From NCBI GenBank assembly GCA_963787675.1, contig CAWBDV010000025.1, positions 14,383-78,382 on the forward strand: DNA of 64,000 nucleotides. The letters are read 5' to 3'. This DNA comes from JAJPKK01 sp963787675 (GTDB taxonomy: Bacteria > Pseudomonadota > Alphaproteobacteria > Rhizobiales > Xanthobacteraceae). Position numbers and translations under genes: made by a program. Below the pieces are notes generated by a model, which was not told the DNA's origin, searched no databases, and saw only the letters and a list, made by a program, of their open reading frames with translations. Of this stretch, positions 8,344-17,679 are shown in pieces. Positions within the stretch are counted from its first letter, which is position 1, and each line of letters begins with the position of its first letter.

Positions 8344-9579
8344 ATGAGCGAGCTTCCTCGTAACCTATTGGTCGAAAGAGAGATATCTGCGGAACTCGCG
8401 GCACCTGGCGTCATCACGGTTCCGACAACCGCGCGGGAATTGAGCGTGCCCGCAAAGAGCCAGCCCGAGCCGATCGACGAACGACGCTCTGCCGCCGGCA
8501 GCACCAAGCCGCGTCGGTTGCGTCGGCTGTTGCTGGTCGGAGCAAGCCTTCTCGCAATGGCGGGCGCAGTTTACCTGGGCGCCGAATATTGGACGGTCGG
8601 CCGTTTCCAGGTCTCGACTGACGATGCGTACGTAAAGGCCGACAACACCACGATCGCCCCGAAGGTGTCGGGTTACATCGGCGAGGTCCTTGTCGCGGAC
8701 AACGAGCAGGTCAAAGCCGGGCAGGTTCTAGCGCGCATTGACGATCGCGATTATCGCGCCGCGCTGGATCAGAGCAACGCCGATGTCGAGGCTGCCAAGG
8801 CCGCGGCCGCCACCAAGCAGGCCCTGCTGACGGCGCAGCAATCGGCTATCGACGCAGCGCGGGCGACGATTGCGGTCGACCAGGCAAACCAGACGTTCGC
8901 CGAACAGGAAGACAAGCGCTATTCGCAGCTCGCCACGACTGGCTACGGCAGCGTGCAGAACGCCCAGCAGGCGGCCTCCCGCATCGCAACGGCCCGGGCC
9001 ACGACCGCGCGCGACATCGCGGCGCTCGAGAACGCGACCCGGCAGCTCGATGTCCTGAAGGCCGGGCTCGCCCAAGCCCAGGCGACGGTCGCCCGTGACG
9101 AAGCGCTGGCCCGGCAAGCAGCCCTCAACCTTTCCTACGCCGCGATCGTGTCGCCGATCGATGGCGTTGTCGGCAACCGCACCCTGCGGGTCGGCCAATA
9201 CGTGCAGGCGGGCACGCAGCTGATGGCCGTCGTGCCGGCGTCTGCTGCCTACATCATCGCCAACTACAAGGAGACGCAACTCACCGACGTTCGTCCGGGC
9301 CAGCCGGCAACGATTGCAATCGACATGTTTCCGGGCGTCACTTTCTACGGCCACGTCGACAGCATTGCGCCGGCGAGCGGACAGGAATTCGCCCTGCTGC
9401 CGCCCGACAACGCCACCGGCAATTTCACCAAGGTGGTCCAACGCATTCCGGTGAAGATCGTGCTCGATCCTCCGAGCGAGCTCGCGGATGAGCTCCGCCC
9501 CGGCATGTCGGTCTATCCGACCATCGATACCAAGTCGCAGGTCGTGCGCGCGGCCGCTCGGGCAGTGCGCAAGGGCTAA
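8344..9579 (+). CDS. HlyD/EmrA-type membrane fusion protein of an efflux pump
   Basis: The product is 411 residues. A cytoplasmic N-terminus (about 60 residues) precedes one transmembrane helix (LLLVGASLLAMAGAVYLGAEY). Then comes the biotinyl-lipoyl-like half motif, STDDAYVKADNTTIAPKVSG, a long alpha-hairpin rich in Ala/Gln, and the second lipoyl half with IVSPIDGVVGNRTLRVGQYV. GGAGGG precedes the ATG by 5-6 nt. It is 29 nt upstream of a DHA2 permease gene and is the periplasmic adaptor of that pump, as EmrA is for EmrB. The outer-membrane partner is not encoded here. Confidence 0.94.
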   Translation: MSELPRNLLVEREISAELAAPGVITVPTTARELSVPAKSQPEPIDERRSAAGSTKPRRLRRLLLVGASLLAMAGAVYLGAEYWTVGRFQVSTDDAYVKADNTTIAPKVSGYIGEVLVADNEQVKAGQVLARIDDRDYRAALDQSNADVEAAKAAAATKQALLTAQQSAIDAARATIAVDQANQTFAEQEDKRYSQLATTGYGSVQNAQQAASRIATARATTARDIAALENATRQLDVLKAGLAQAQATVARDEALARQAALNLSYAAIVSPIDGVVGNRTLRVGQYVQAGTQLMAVVPASAAYIIANYKETQLTDVRPGQPATIAIDMFPGVTFYGHVDSIAPASGQEFALLPPDNATGNFTKVVQRIPVKIVLDPPSELADELRPGMSVYPTIDTKSQVVRAAARAVRKG

Positions 9580-9608
9580 GTGCTGGCCAATCGGAAGGAG
9601 GCACGGTC

Positions 9609-11225
9609 ATGTCGAACATAGCTCTCGCGGCAGCACCCGGCCCGCTCGACGCGTTCGCAGCGCCGGTCGGCACGACCAACAAGGCGAGCCCGACCGCATG
9701 GGTCGCCGTCCTCGCCAGCATGATCGGCGCCTTCATGGCGATCCTCAACATCCAGATCACCAACGCGTCGCTGCTCGACATCGAAGGCGGCATCGGCACT
9801 GGAGTCGACAACGGCGCGTGGATTTCGACGTCTTATCTGATCGGCGAGATCGTGGTGATCCCGCTGAGCGACTATCTCAGCAAGGTGTTCTCGTTCCGCA
9901 ATTACATCATCGCCAACACGATCCTGTTCGCGCTGTTCTCGGTCGCCTGCGCCTTCACTCACGACCTGCCGTCGATGATCGCGATGCGCGGACTGCAAGG
10001 ATTCGCGGGCGGCGTCCTTATTCCAATGGCGTTCACCATGGTGCTCACCAAGCTGCCGAAGGTGCAGCAGCCAATCGGGCTTGCGATGTTCGCACTGTCC
10101 GTCACGTTCGCACCCGCGATCGGGCCGACCATCGGCGGCTACCTCACCGAAAACTACGGCTGGCAGACCATCTTCTTCGTCAACACGGTACCCAGCGTCG
10201 TGATGGTGATTGCGCTGTGGCTGACGCTGGAGCGCGAGCCCCTGAATCTTCACCTGCTCAAGGAAGGCGACTGGGCCGGCATCGTGACGATGGCGATCGG
10301 GCTCTCGGCACTGCGGACCGTGCTCGAAGAGGGCAACAAGGACGACTGGTTCGCATCACCCTTCATCTTGCGCCTCGCCATCGTGGCGGTGGTGTTCCTC
10401 GCCGCCTTCATCGCCATCGAGCTGAACGTTTCGCAGCCGCTCGTGCAACTGCGCCTCCTCAAGCGCCGCAACTTTGCGATCGGCGTGTCGGGTAATGTGC
10501 TCGTCGGCTTCGCGTTGTTCGGCACCGTGTTCATCCTGCCGCAATATCTCGGCCAGGTGCAGCGTTACAACGCCGAGCAGATCGGCAACGTGCTGGCGTG
10601 GACCGGGCTGCCGCAGCTTGTGCTGATCCCGTTCGTGCCGCTGCTCATGAAGCGCTTCGACGCGCGCTACATTGCGGCGCTCGGGATTGCGTTGTTTGCC
10701 GTCAGCAGCTTCATGAACGTCACCCTCTCGCCGGATACCGCCGGCGACCAGCTGCTGATCCCGAATACCGTGCGCGCCATCGGCCAGGCTCTGATCATCA
10801 CCCCGCTCAGCAGCATCACCACCGGCGGCATCGCGCCGAGCGAAGCGGGCGCCGCCTCGGGTCTCTCCAACATGATGCGCAACCTCGGCGGCGCCGTCGG
10901 CACCGCGACGCTCGCCACCGTGTTGACGAAGCGCGAGCAGTTTCATTCGAACATCATCGGACAATCGGTGACGCTCTATCGCGACGAGGTCAGGGAGCGC
11001 ATCGCCGAACTGACGAACTACTTCCTCTCGCACGGCATCTCGGATCCGGCGACCGCGAAGCATCAGGCGATCGTCGCCATCGGCAACATCGTCAAACGCC
11101 AAGCCCTCATCTTCGGCTTCAGCGACACCTTTGCGATCATCGGTGTGGTCCTCGCCATTGCGGCCGTCGCGATGCTGTTCGCCCGCAAGGTCAACCCGGG
11201 CGCGGCCAGCGCAGCGGCGCATTGA
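9609..11225 (+). CDS. DHA2-family MFS drug efflux permease (EmrB-like, 14 TM)
   Basis: The product is 538 residues with about 14 hydrophobic helices. Family marks are ASMIGAFMAILNIQITNASL in the first helix, WISTSYLIGEIVVIP (motif D1 region) and the motif C-like FAPAIGPTIGGYLTENYGW. AAGGAGG is placed 7-8 nt before the ATG. It works with the adaptor encoded just upstream to move toxic hydrophobic compounds across both membranes using the proton gradient. The adjacent TetR gene probably controls it. The drug specificity cannot be judged from sequence. Confidence 0.94.
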   Translation: MSNIALAAAPGPLDAFAAPVGTTNKASPTAWVAVLASMIGAFMAILNIQITNASLLDIEGGIGTGVDNGAWISTSYLIGEIVVIPLSDYLSKVFSFRNYIIANTILFALFSVACAFTHDLPSMIAMRGLQGFAGGVLIPMAFTMVLTKLPKVQQPIGLAMFALSVTFAPAIGPTIGGYLTENYGWQTIFFVNTVPSVVMVIALWLTLEREPLNLHLLKEGDWAGIVTMAIGLSALRTVLEEGNKDDWFASPFILRLAIVAVVFLAAFIAIELNVSQPLVQLRLLKRRNFAIGVSGNVLVGFALFGTVFILPQYLGQVQRYNAEQIGNVLAWTGLPQLVLIPFVPLLMKRFDARYIAALGIALFAVSSFMNVTLSPDTAGDQLLIPNTVRAIGQALIITPLSSITTGGIAPSEAGAASGLSNMMRNLGGAVGTATLATVLTKREQFHSNIIGQSVTLYRDEVRERIAELTNYFLSHGISDPATAKHQAIVAIGNIVKRQALIFGFSDTFAIIGVVLAIAAVAMLFARKVNPGAASAAAH

Positions 11226-11332
11226 GCCGGGCGAGGCGGCTTAAAGGCCGAGCGGTGAGAAAAATTCGGCGGCGATCAGGGGCGGCACAAATAAAAGGAC
11301 GCGACATCCAAAGCCAGTGCCGTCAACCGGTG

Positions 11333-12442
11333 CTACGGCCGATTTTGGTCCGAACAGGCTAGAAATTGGACCGAGACTCGCAGGCCAATCGGCATAGCGC
11401 GGGCACTGTCAGGCAAAACCAACATCACTTGGCGGAATGGACGCGACGGATTGCCCGCGATCGGATTGTCGACAATATCGAACCCGATGTTGTCGATCGT
11501 CCCTTCCGTTTGCACTCTGGGAGGTGAATCCGCGAGAATGCGCGCACGTTGGTGCAGACACAGCTTTGCGGTTTCACGCTCATCAACGAAGGTGCGCACG
11601 CGCCTTCGAGCGTCATCGACCATGGTGACCAGGGTGACAGGCACCATCGCGCTGATGAACTGGCCGGGGCTCACCTTGATATTGAGAACCACGCCATCAA
11701 TCGGGGCATCCACCGAGCAGTAGCCGAGGCGTGTCGCACTTTCTGCAACGCGCTTCTCGGCAGCGTCGCGGCGCGCATGAGCCTCGTCGATGTCTTCCTG
11801 GCGAGATCCGGCCCGGAGCAAATCGAGCTTGGCGCGCACTTCATCGAGCTGAGCTGCGGCTATTCTTGAATCCCGTTCCGCCTGATCGATCTGAACCTGG
11901 GTGACTGTGTAGCCGGCGCGCAGTCGGTGGGCCCGATCCACGGTTTTGTCCGCCTCTTCCGACCGCGCAATCGCCAGGTTCACGTTTGCGATCCCGATCG
12001 CTATTTCTTCCGGACGAGGCCCTTTGACGACCCGCGTCAGCACGGCTTCGGCAGCCTGCAAATCGGACTTGCGTGCCTCCAGTTCGCGTTCGACGGCACT
12101 ACATTCGATGCGAACGAGGTGCTGGCCGGCCTTGACGTGCGCGCCCTCGGCGACAAGCAGTTCGGCGACTGTTCCAGTCGCGGAGGTACCGAGGGATAGC
12201 ACATCGCCTGCACCCTCGACCCGTCCTTGGGCGGAGGGCAGAGGATTGGCCGGCTGCGCGATCCCATTGCGTCCCAATCCCCACCAAATGGCTGCCGCGA
12301 CAGCAAAAAGCCCGACGAGGATGATTGCAAATCGATAGTGTTTGCGAGGCGGGAGCATGCGCTTCCTGACCTTCCTAGCCTTGGACGTCGCCCCGACCGC
12401 TCGTTGCGGTTTGCCCTTAATGTTCGATGCTGAAGATGGCAT
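11333..12442 (-). CDS. HlyD-family periplasmic adaptor, orphan
   Basis: The product is 369 residues. A basic N-terminus (about 35 residues) is followed by one membrane helix (FAIILVGLFAVAAAIWWGL), a lipoyl half (LSLGTSATGTVAELLVAEGAHVKAGQ), a helical hairpin with charged heptads (about residues 115-220), and the second lipoyl half YCSVDAPIDGVVLNIKVSPGQ. It ends with a beta-barrel domain. No ABC or MFS partner is adjacent in the same direction; the neighbours are the convergent pump genes at 8344-11225 and a divergent transglycosylase. It may serve an exporter coded elsewhere. Confidence 0.88.
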   Translation of the reverse strand: MPSSASNIKGKPQRAVGATSKARKVRKRMLPPRKHYRFAIILVGLFAVAAAIWWGLGRNGIAQPANPLPSAQGRVEGAGDVLSLGTSATGTVAELLVAEGAHVKAGQHLVRIECSAVERELEARKSDLQAAEAVLTRVVKGPRPEEIAIGIANVNLAIARSEEADKTVDRAHRLRAGYTVTQVQIDQAERDSRIAAAQLDEVRAKLDLLRAGSRQEDIDEAHARRDAAEKRVAESATRLGYCSVDAPIDGVVLNIKVSPGQFISAMVPVTLVTMVDDARRRVRTFVDERETAKLCLHQRARILADSPPRVQTEGTIDNIGFDIVDNPIAGNPSRPFRQVMLVLPDSARAMPIGLRVSVQFLACSDQNRP

Positions 12443-12616
12443 TTTTTTACCTTGTCTTCGTGCGAATCTGCAACGGAAGACTGGAGGCCGCTGGCGAGGC
12501 TAGCACCGCGGCTTTGCTAATGCTGTCTTGAGGCCAAATGTGCCAAGCCGGCTGGAACACGATCATTAGGTACGAGTTCCCAGTGTTTAGCGACGGCTCG
12601 TCGGGTTAATCGCTCT

Positions 12617-12639
12617 GGGGTTCGAACTTGGGGTTCGAA
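12617..12639. repeat. Short tandem repeat just upstream of the lytic transglycosylase start
   Basis: GGGGTTCGAA occurs at 12617-12626 and again at 12630-12639, a 13-bp period, ending 1 nt before the ATG. Each copy contains the palindrome TTCGAA. It covers the place where the ribosome binding site should be, so it may affect translation. Confidence 0.5.
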
Positions 12640-12640
12640 A

Positions 12641-13507
12641 ATGGTTGCTCCTTCCGGGTCGAGGGCTCTCCGGATCGCGCTGTTGATAGCTGCGATACTC
12701 GCGCACGCACCGGTTTGCGCCGAGGAGAACAACGGTCAACCCGAACCGAGCGGCTCATCGTCGAAGGATACTGTTTGTGAAGCGCTTGCCACGGCGGCTG
12801 CGGCCAATGATTTGCCCGTCAGATTCTTCGTTCGCCTGATTTGGCAGGAGAGCCGTTTTGATCCCGCGGCGATAAGTCGTGCGGGGGCACAGGGCGTCGC
12901 GCAATTCATGCCGGGCACCGCAAAGATGCGTGGCCTCGAAGATCCCTTTAATCCGACCGAAGCGATTGCCAAATCCGCCGAGTTGCTGCGCGACCTCAAT
13001 CGGGATTTCGGAAATCTCGGTCTGGCCGCAGCCGCGTACAACGCCGGGCCAAGGCGCGTCCGAGACTGGCTGAGCGGTCGCCGTTCGCTTCCCACCGAAA
13101 CGCGAGCGTATGTCACTATCGTGACCGGTCGTCCCGCGGAAGAATGGGTTGCAGGTCAAAAGGATCTCGTCGAGACTTCCACTGAAAATGGCGTGCCTTG
13201 CAGCGGTGTTGTTGGCGCTTCAATTTCGCTGAGCTCGCAGCCGCCAAAAGTCAAAACGGTCAAGCCGTGGGGCGTGGAATTGGTCGGCGGTCCGACCCCG
13301 ATGAAGGCCCTGGCCCGCTATCATGAACTTGAATTGAAATACGCGGCGATCCTCACCGGGCAGGAGACGCACATCGTGATACGTGGCGTCATCGGCGAAA
13401 TGGGCGCGGCGCGAGTTCGAGTTGACGCCGATACGCGCGCCGAAGCAAACAAGCTGTGCGCGAGCATGCGGGCGGTTGGCTGGTATTGCGACGTACTGCG
13501 AAATTGA
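12641..13507 (+). CDS. Lytic transglycosylase (SLT domain), exported
   Basis: The product is 288 residues with a signal peptide ending about ...HAPVCAEEN. The SLT fold shows FFVRLIWQESRFDP (catalytic Glu in WQES), GAQGVAQFMPGTA and LAAAAYNAGPRRVRDW, the three classic motifs. It cleaves the MurNAc-GlcNAc bond of peptidoglycan, forming 1,6-anhydroMurNAc. A C-terminal region of about 90 residues after the SLT domain (GGPTPMKALARYHELELKYAAIL...) resembles the SPOR-like or unknown tails of family 1 enzymes in Hyphomicrobiales. It is not part of a visible secretion cluster, so general wall turnover is the likely role. Confidence 0.92.
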   Translation: MVAPSGSRALRIALLIAAILAHAPVCAEENNGQPEPSGSSSKDTVCEALATAAAANDLPVRFFVRLIWQESRFDPAAISRAGAQGVAQFMPGTAKMRGLEDPFNPTEAIAKSAELLRDLNRDFGNLGLAAAAYNAGPRRVRDWLSGRRSLPTETRAYVTIVTGRPAEEWVAGQKDLVETSTENGVPCSGVVGASISLSSQPPKVKTVKPWGVELVGGPTPMKALARYHELELKYAAILTGQETHIVIRGVIGEMGAARVRVDADTRAEANKLCASMRAVGWYCDVLRN

Positions 13508-13514
13508 TTGGCGA

Positions 13515-13563
13515 AAAAAAGGGCCCGGATCGATAGGGCAGTTCGGGAAGCTCGATCCGGGCC
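13515..13563. terminator. Strong hairpin after the lytic transglycosylase gene
   Basis: GGCCCGGATCGA (13522-13533) and TCGATCCGGGCC (13552-13563) form a perfect 12-bp stem with an 18-nt loop, 15 nt after the stop. The run AAAAAAA at 13514-13520 precedes it, so read on the minus strand this is a canonical hairpin plus U-tract. Read on the plus strand it lacks a T-run. It may stop plus-strand transcription by the stem alone, or act mainly against antisense transcription. Confidence 0.55.
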
Positions 13564-13870
13564 GTAGCAAGCTTCGATGACCGAGTAACTTTAGAAAAAG
13601 GGCACGCAGCCGTCACGCCCACATTTTCAGCAAACCATAGTCGTCAACAGCCACTATTGGCGGCAATCGGCAGGCTGCTAGGCAAATTCCTCAAGCAGCG
13701 CAAAGATTATCGATCAAACGAGTTCGTACGAAGGCCGAAAAACAGCAGACTTAAAATAATATCAGCGGCGGCCGCAAAGACTGGAATCCGACAGAACTGG
13801 CGTCGCTCGTCGTCTGGCCTGAAGAATCCAATTCAGTGGGCTGGAACTATCGCTGAGTTGACGCGTTCCG
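13564..13870. other. Intergenic region without a convincing gene
   Basis: There are 307 nt between the hairpin and the GTG of the next gene. An open frame of 75 codons (13657-13884) has no recognisable product, an unusual basic composition and no good ribosome site, so I do not call it. The segment 13700-13770 is more A-rich than its surroundings and is the likely promoter region of the dehydrogenase operon. Confidence 0.5.
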
Positions 13871-14623
13871 GTGGCGCACTTTAGCGAGGCAGCATTGTCG
13901 CCATCCCTCAATCGCCGCGAGGTCATTGTCGCCACGGCTTCGGCGCTGGTCGCGGACTCCGCCGTTGCGCATGCCGCCGTCATCAAAGGAGGGCTGCCGT
14001 TTCGGCCGGGCGCAGCAAACCCGCCTCAAGGGGCGAGCCCGGGTCCGTGGCAGTTCTTTACCCCGGATGAAGCGACCACGGTTGAAGCCATTGTCGATCG
14101 CCTCATTCCGGCGGATGAACTTTCGGCAAGCGGCAAGGACCTCGGATGTGCGGTCTATATCGACCGCCAGCTTTCGGGGCCGTACGGCCGCTTCGGCGGC
14201 TATTACATGAAGGGGCCCTTCAAGCACGGCACCAAGGAGCAGGGACCACAGTCGGACATCACGCCGGCCGACCATTATCGCAAGTCGCTCGCCGCCCTCG
14301 ACAATCACTGCCGCACCACTTTCCATATGCCATTTGCCGAGCTGCCCGACGCCCGCAAGGATGAAGTCATCAAGTCCCTCGAGGATGACAAGCTCCAGCT
14401 TGGAGGAGAAAGCGGCAAGGAGTTCTTCAACCAAATTCTCAACGATACACAGCAGGGCTTCTTCGCCGACCCGGTCTACGGCGGCAACAAAGACATGGCC
14501 GCGTGGAAGATGATCGGGTTTCCTGGCGCTCATTACGATTACCGCGACTGGGTGGAGCGGCATAACCAGCCGGTCACGCTCGCGCCCGCATCGATCAAAG
14601 ATCATCCGAACTGGACACGTTGA
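13871..14623 (+). CDS. Gluconate 2-dehydrogenase subunit 3 family protein, Tat-exported
   Basis: The product is 250 residues from a GTG start. Twin Arg in SLNRREVIVATASALVA (about residues 12-28) signals Tat export. The body matches the small (gamma) subunit of membrane-bound GMC dehydrogenases: WQFFTPDEATTVEAIVDRLIPAD near residue 58 and FFADPVYGGNKDMAAWKMIGFPG near the end. It has no cofactor itself and is thought to help export and anchor the flavoprotein subunit. It is followed after 36 nt by the GMC gene and then the cytochrome gene, giving the usual three-subunit set. Confidence 0.93.
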   Translation: MAHFSEAALSPSLNRREVIVATASALVADSAVAHAAVIKGGLPFRPGAANPPQGASPGPWQFFTPDEATTVEAIVDRLIPADELSASGKDLGCAVYIDRQLSGPYGRFGGYYMKGPFKHGTKEQGPQSDITPADHYRKSLAALDNHCRTTFHMPFAELPDARKDEVIKSLEDDKLQLGGESGKEFFNQILNDTQQGFFADPVYGGNKDMAAWKMIGFPGAHYDYRDWVERHNQPVTLAPASIKDHPNWTR

Positions 14624-14659
14624 TACGCGGACGACCTCGTCAGCGTGAGGAGGCTTTCC

Positions 14660-16439
14660 ATGGCGAAAAAACTGCCTCCGAAGGACGCGGTCGTAATCGG
14701 CCTTGGGTGGACGGGTTCGATCCTGGCGATGGAGCTATGCGATGCAGGTCTTGACGTCATTGCGATCGAGCGCGGTCCGTGGCGCGACACTGCGTTGGAT
14801 TTCAATCCGTCGTCGGCGCAGGACGAACTGCGCTACCGCATCCGGCACGATCTCTTTCTGCGGCCTTCGCAAACCACGCTAACCTTCCGCAACAAGTCCG
14901 ATCAGACCGCGCTGCCGGTCCGGCACTTGGGGTGCGTTCATGCTCGGCAATGGCGCCGGCGGCGGCGGCCTGCATTGGAACGCCGAGACCTGGCGCTTTA
15001 TGCCGAGCGATTTCGTCTTGAAATCGCATCTCACGCAGCGGTATGGCGCAAGCTTCTTGCCGGAGGACATGACGATCCAGGATTGGGGCGTCACCTTCGA
15101 TCAGCTTGAGCCGCACTACGATCGCTTCGAATATCTCTGCGGCACATCGGGCACCGCGGGCAATATCAACGGACAGATCCACGACGGCGGCAATCCATTC
15201 GAAGGTCCGCGCTCGCGTCCCTATCCGACACCGGCGCAGAAGCAGCCGTTCAGCCACACCCTTTTTGGCAAAGCTGCGCGCGAAATGGGCTACAAGCCTT
15301 TCCCGCAGCCGTCCGGCAATCTGTCGCAGGCTTATACCAATCCGCTCGGCGTCAAGCTTGGGCCCTGCACTTATTGCGGGTTTTGCGAATGGTTCGGCTG
15401 CGCGAATTACTCCAAGGCCTCACCGCAGACAACGATCCTGCCCGTGCTCGTTCGCAAGCCGAACTTTGAAGCGCGCAGCGAGTGCGAGGTCACGCGGATC
15501 AATCTCGATCGCACCGGAAAACGCGCAACCGGTGTCACATTTGTTGATACTTCGGGCGATGAGTGGGAGCAGCCGGCTGACCTGGTCCTGCTATGCGCAT
15601 TTCAGCTCTTCAACGTTCAGCTGCTGCTGCTTTCGGGAATCGGGACACCCTACGATCCGAACACAGGCCAAGGCGAGATCGGCCGCAATTTCACGCATCA
15701 GACCGTCTCCGGCGTGATCGGGTTCTTCGACAATACGAAATTCAACTTCAATCCCTTCATTGCGTCGGGCTCGATTGGGATGTGCATTGACGAGTTCAAC
15801 GGTGACAATTTTGATCACGGACCGTTGGGCTTCGTCGGCGGCGGATATATCGGCCAGGTGCAGACCAACGGACGGCCGATGGAAGCGACGCCGCTGCCGC
15901 CGGGCACGCCGGCATGGGGATCGCAATGGAAGCGAGCGCTTCGTGAACACTATCTCAGCACGGTCTATTCCGGCGCCGGCGTGCATGCCTCCTGCTACGC
16001 CTACAAGACGAACCATCTCGATCTTGATCCGACCTACAAAGACCGCTTCGGGCGGCCGCTGCTGCGCATGACGATGGATTTCCACGACAACGAATTAAAG
16101 ATGAACGCCTACCTTACCGATCGCTACGCCGAAATCATCGAGCGCATGGGGGCAAAACAGGTCGTCAAACAGCCGCGGAAAGGTCCGTACGATATTACGG
16201 CGTATCAGACTTCGCATTTGTGCGGAGGCGCCATCATGGGGACCAACCCGGGCAACAGCGCGCTCAATATCTATATGCAGAGTTGGGACGTGCCTAACCT
16301 ATTCGTCCAGGGCGCGACGGCATTTCCACAAAATGCCGGCTACAACCCGACCGGCACGGTTGCGGCGCTCGCGTATTGGTCGGCCGCCGCGATCCGGTCG
16401 CAATACCTTAAAAACCCGGGCCCGCTCGTTCATGCTTGA
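14660..16439 (+). CDS. GMC-family FAD-dependent dehydrogenase, large subunit (single-base frameshift near 14933)
   Basis: ATG 14660 has AGGAGG 6 nt upstream. The first frame gives AVVIGLGWTGSILAMELCDAGLDVIAIERG, the FAD Rossmann motif, and runs in family sequence to PVRHLG at 14932. The family sequence then resumes one base later as AFMLGNGAGGGGLHWNAETW and continues to the stop, about 590 residues in all. The C-terminal part has SHLCGGAIMGTNPGNSALN and the final NPTGTVAALAYW typical of the gluconate/sorbitol dehydrogenase branch. A one-base insertion at about 14930-14936 separates the two. The downstream part alone has an ATG at 14940 but would lack the FAD motif, so it could not work by itself. 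It oxidises a sugar or sugar acid in the periplasm and passes electrons to the adjacent triheme cytochrome. Confidence 0.85.
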
Positions 16440-17679
16440 CCGGGCCACCATCATGATCGTTGCGAGCGCGCTCTCGTTGATGGCGGTCTTGCCGCCGGCG
16501 CACGCCATCGATCCGCAAGATTTCGATCAGATCGAAAAGGGAAAGTATCTCACCGACGTCGGTGATTGCGTTGCATGCCACACGCAGCCTGGGTCGAATG
16601 AAATGCTTGCCGGAGGGCGGCCACTTGAGACGCCGTTTGGTACGTTGCTGTCGTCGAACATCACACCTGATGCGCAAACCGGCATCGGCGCTTGGACTGA
16701 TTACGAATTTGTCAATGCGCTGATGCAAGGTACGGGGCGGAACGGCGTCCATCTCTATCCGGCGATGCCGTACACCTATACGACCAAGGTAACGCGCGAG
16801 GATGCGCTGGCAATCCGCGCCTATCTCAACACCATCCCGGCGGTACGACACTCCGTGCAATCAAACCAGCTGCCGTTCCCGTTCGATGTGCGCAGCAGTT
16901 TGATCGCCTGGGACAAGCTGAATTTCACACCCGGCGAGTTCAAACCTGTTGCGGGCAAAAGCGCGGAATGGAATCGAGGCGCCTATATCGTCGAAGGCCT
17001 GGCGCATTGCGGCCTGTGCCATACGCCGAAAAACCTCGCGGGGGGCGATGAGACCTCGCGGCGCTTGCAGGGCTACGCCCTTCAGGGCTGGTTCGCGCCC
17101 AACATCACCGACGATAATCGGCGCGGCCTTGGAAGCTGGTCGCTCGAGGACATCGTCACTTACCTCAAGACCGGGCACAATCGATTTTCGGCGGCGTCGG
17201 GACCGATGGCGGAAGCGGTCATGGATTCGACCTCCAAGTTCACGGACCCGGACCTCAAGGCCATTGCGGTCTATTTGAAGGATCAGCCGGGCGGCGATGA
17301 CTCCAAAGACAATGACAGCCCACCGGACGCCGGCGTCATGAAGATGGGCGGTGCAATCTATGTCGACGAGTGCGCGGCCTGTCATACTCCGAATGGACGC
17401 GGCATTGAGGGGCTGTTTCCGACGCTCAACGGCTCGCCGTCCGTTCAGTCCGTCGACCCGACGTCGATACTGCGCGTCGTATTGCGCGGTGCGCGTGGCG
17501 CCGCAACGGATCCGGCGCCGACCGCGGCAGCGATGCCGTCATTCGGCTGGCTGCTGACCGACGAACAGATTGCCGCGGTCGCGACCTATATCCGAAATGC
17601 GTGGGGCAATCGCGCCCCGACGGTCGATGCCGCCACCGTGAGCAAGACGCGTCACGCGCTGATCGAGCGCAGTGATTAA
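16432..17679 (+). CDS. Triheme cytochrome c subunit of a membrane-bound GMC dehydrogenase
   Basis: The product is 415 residues. The start MLDRATIMIVASALSLM overlaps the end of the GMC gene by 8 nt and opens a signal peptide ending PAHAIDP. Three c-type heme motifs are present: CVACHTQPG, CGLCHTPKN and CAACHTPNG, each within a cytochrome c domain of about 110-130 residues. Distal Met candidates include YPAMPYTYT and AAMPSFGW. It takes electrons from the flavin of the GMC subunit to the quinone pool or a cytochrome oxidase. Domain order and spacing match the known alcohol and gluconate dehydrogenase cytochrome subunits. Confidence 0.95.
   Translation: MLDRATIMIVASALSLMAVLPPAHAIDPQDFDQIEKGKYLTDVGDCVACHTQPGSNEMLAGGRPLETPFGTLLSSNITPDAQTGIGAWTDYEFVNALMQGTGRNGVHLYPAMPYTYTTKVTREDALAIRAYLNTIPAVRHSVQSNQLPFPFDVRSSLIAWDKLNFTPGEFKPVAGKSAEWNRGAYIVEGLAHCGLCHTPKNLAGGDETSRRLQGYALQGWFAPNITDDNRRGLGSWSLEDIVTYLKTGHNRFSAASGPMAEAVMDSTSKFTDPDLKAIAVYLKDQPGGDDSKDNDSPPDAGVMKMGGAIYVDECAACHTPNGRGIEGLFPTLNGSPSVQSVDPTSILRVVLRGARGAATDPAPTAAAMPSFGWLLTDEQIAAVATYIRNAWGNRAPTVDAATVSKTRHALIERSD

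Noticed and set aside
13657..13884. 75-codon open frame on the plus strand
   Set aside because: No ribosome site, no recognisable family, and it overlaps the GTG start of the next gene.
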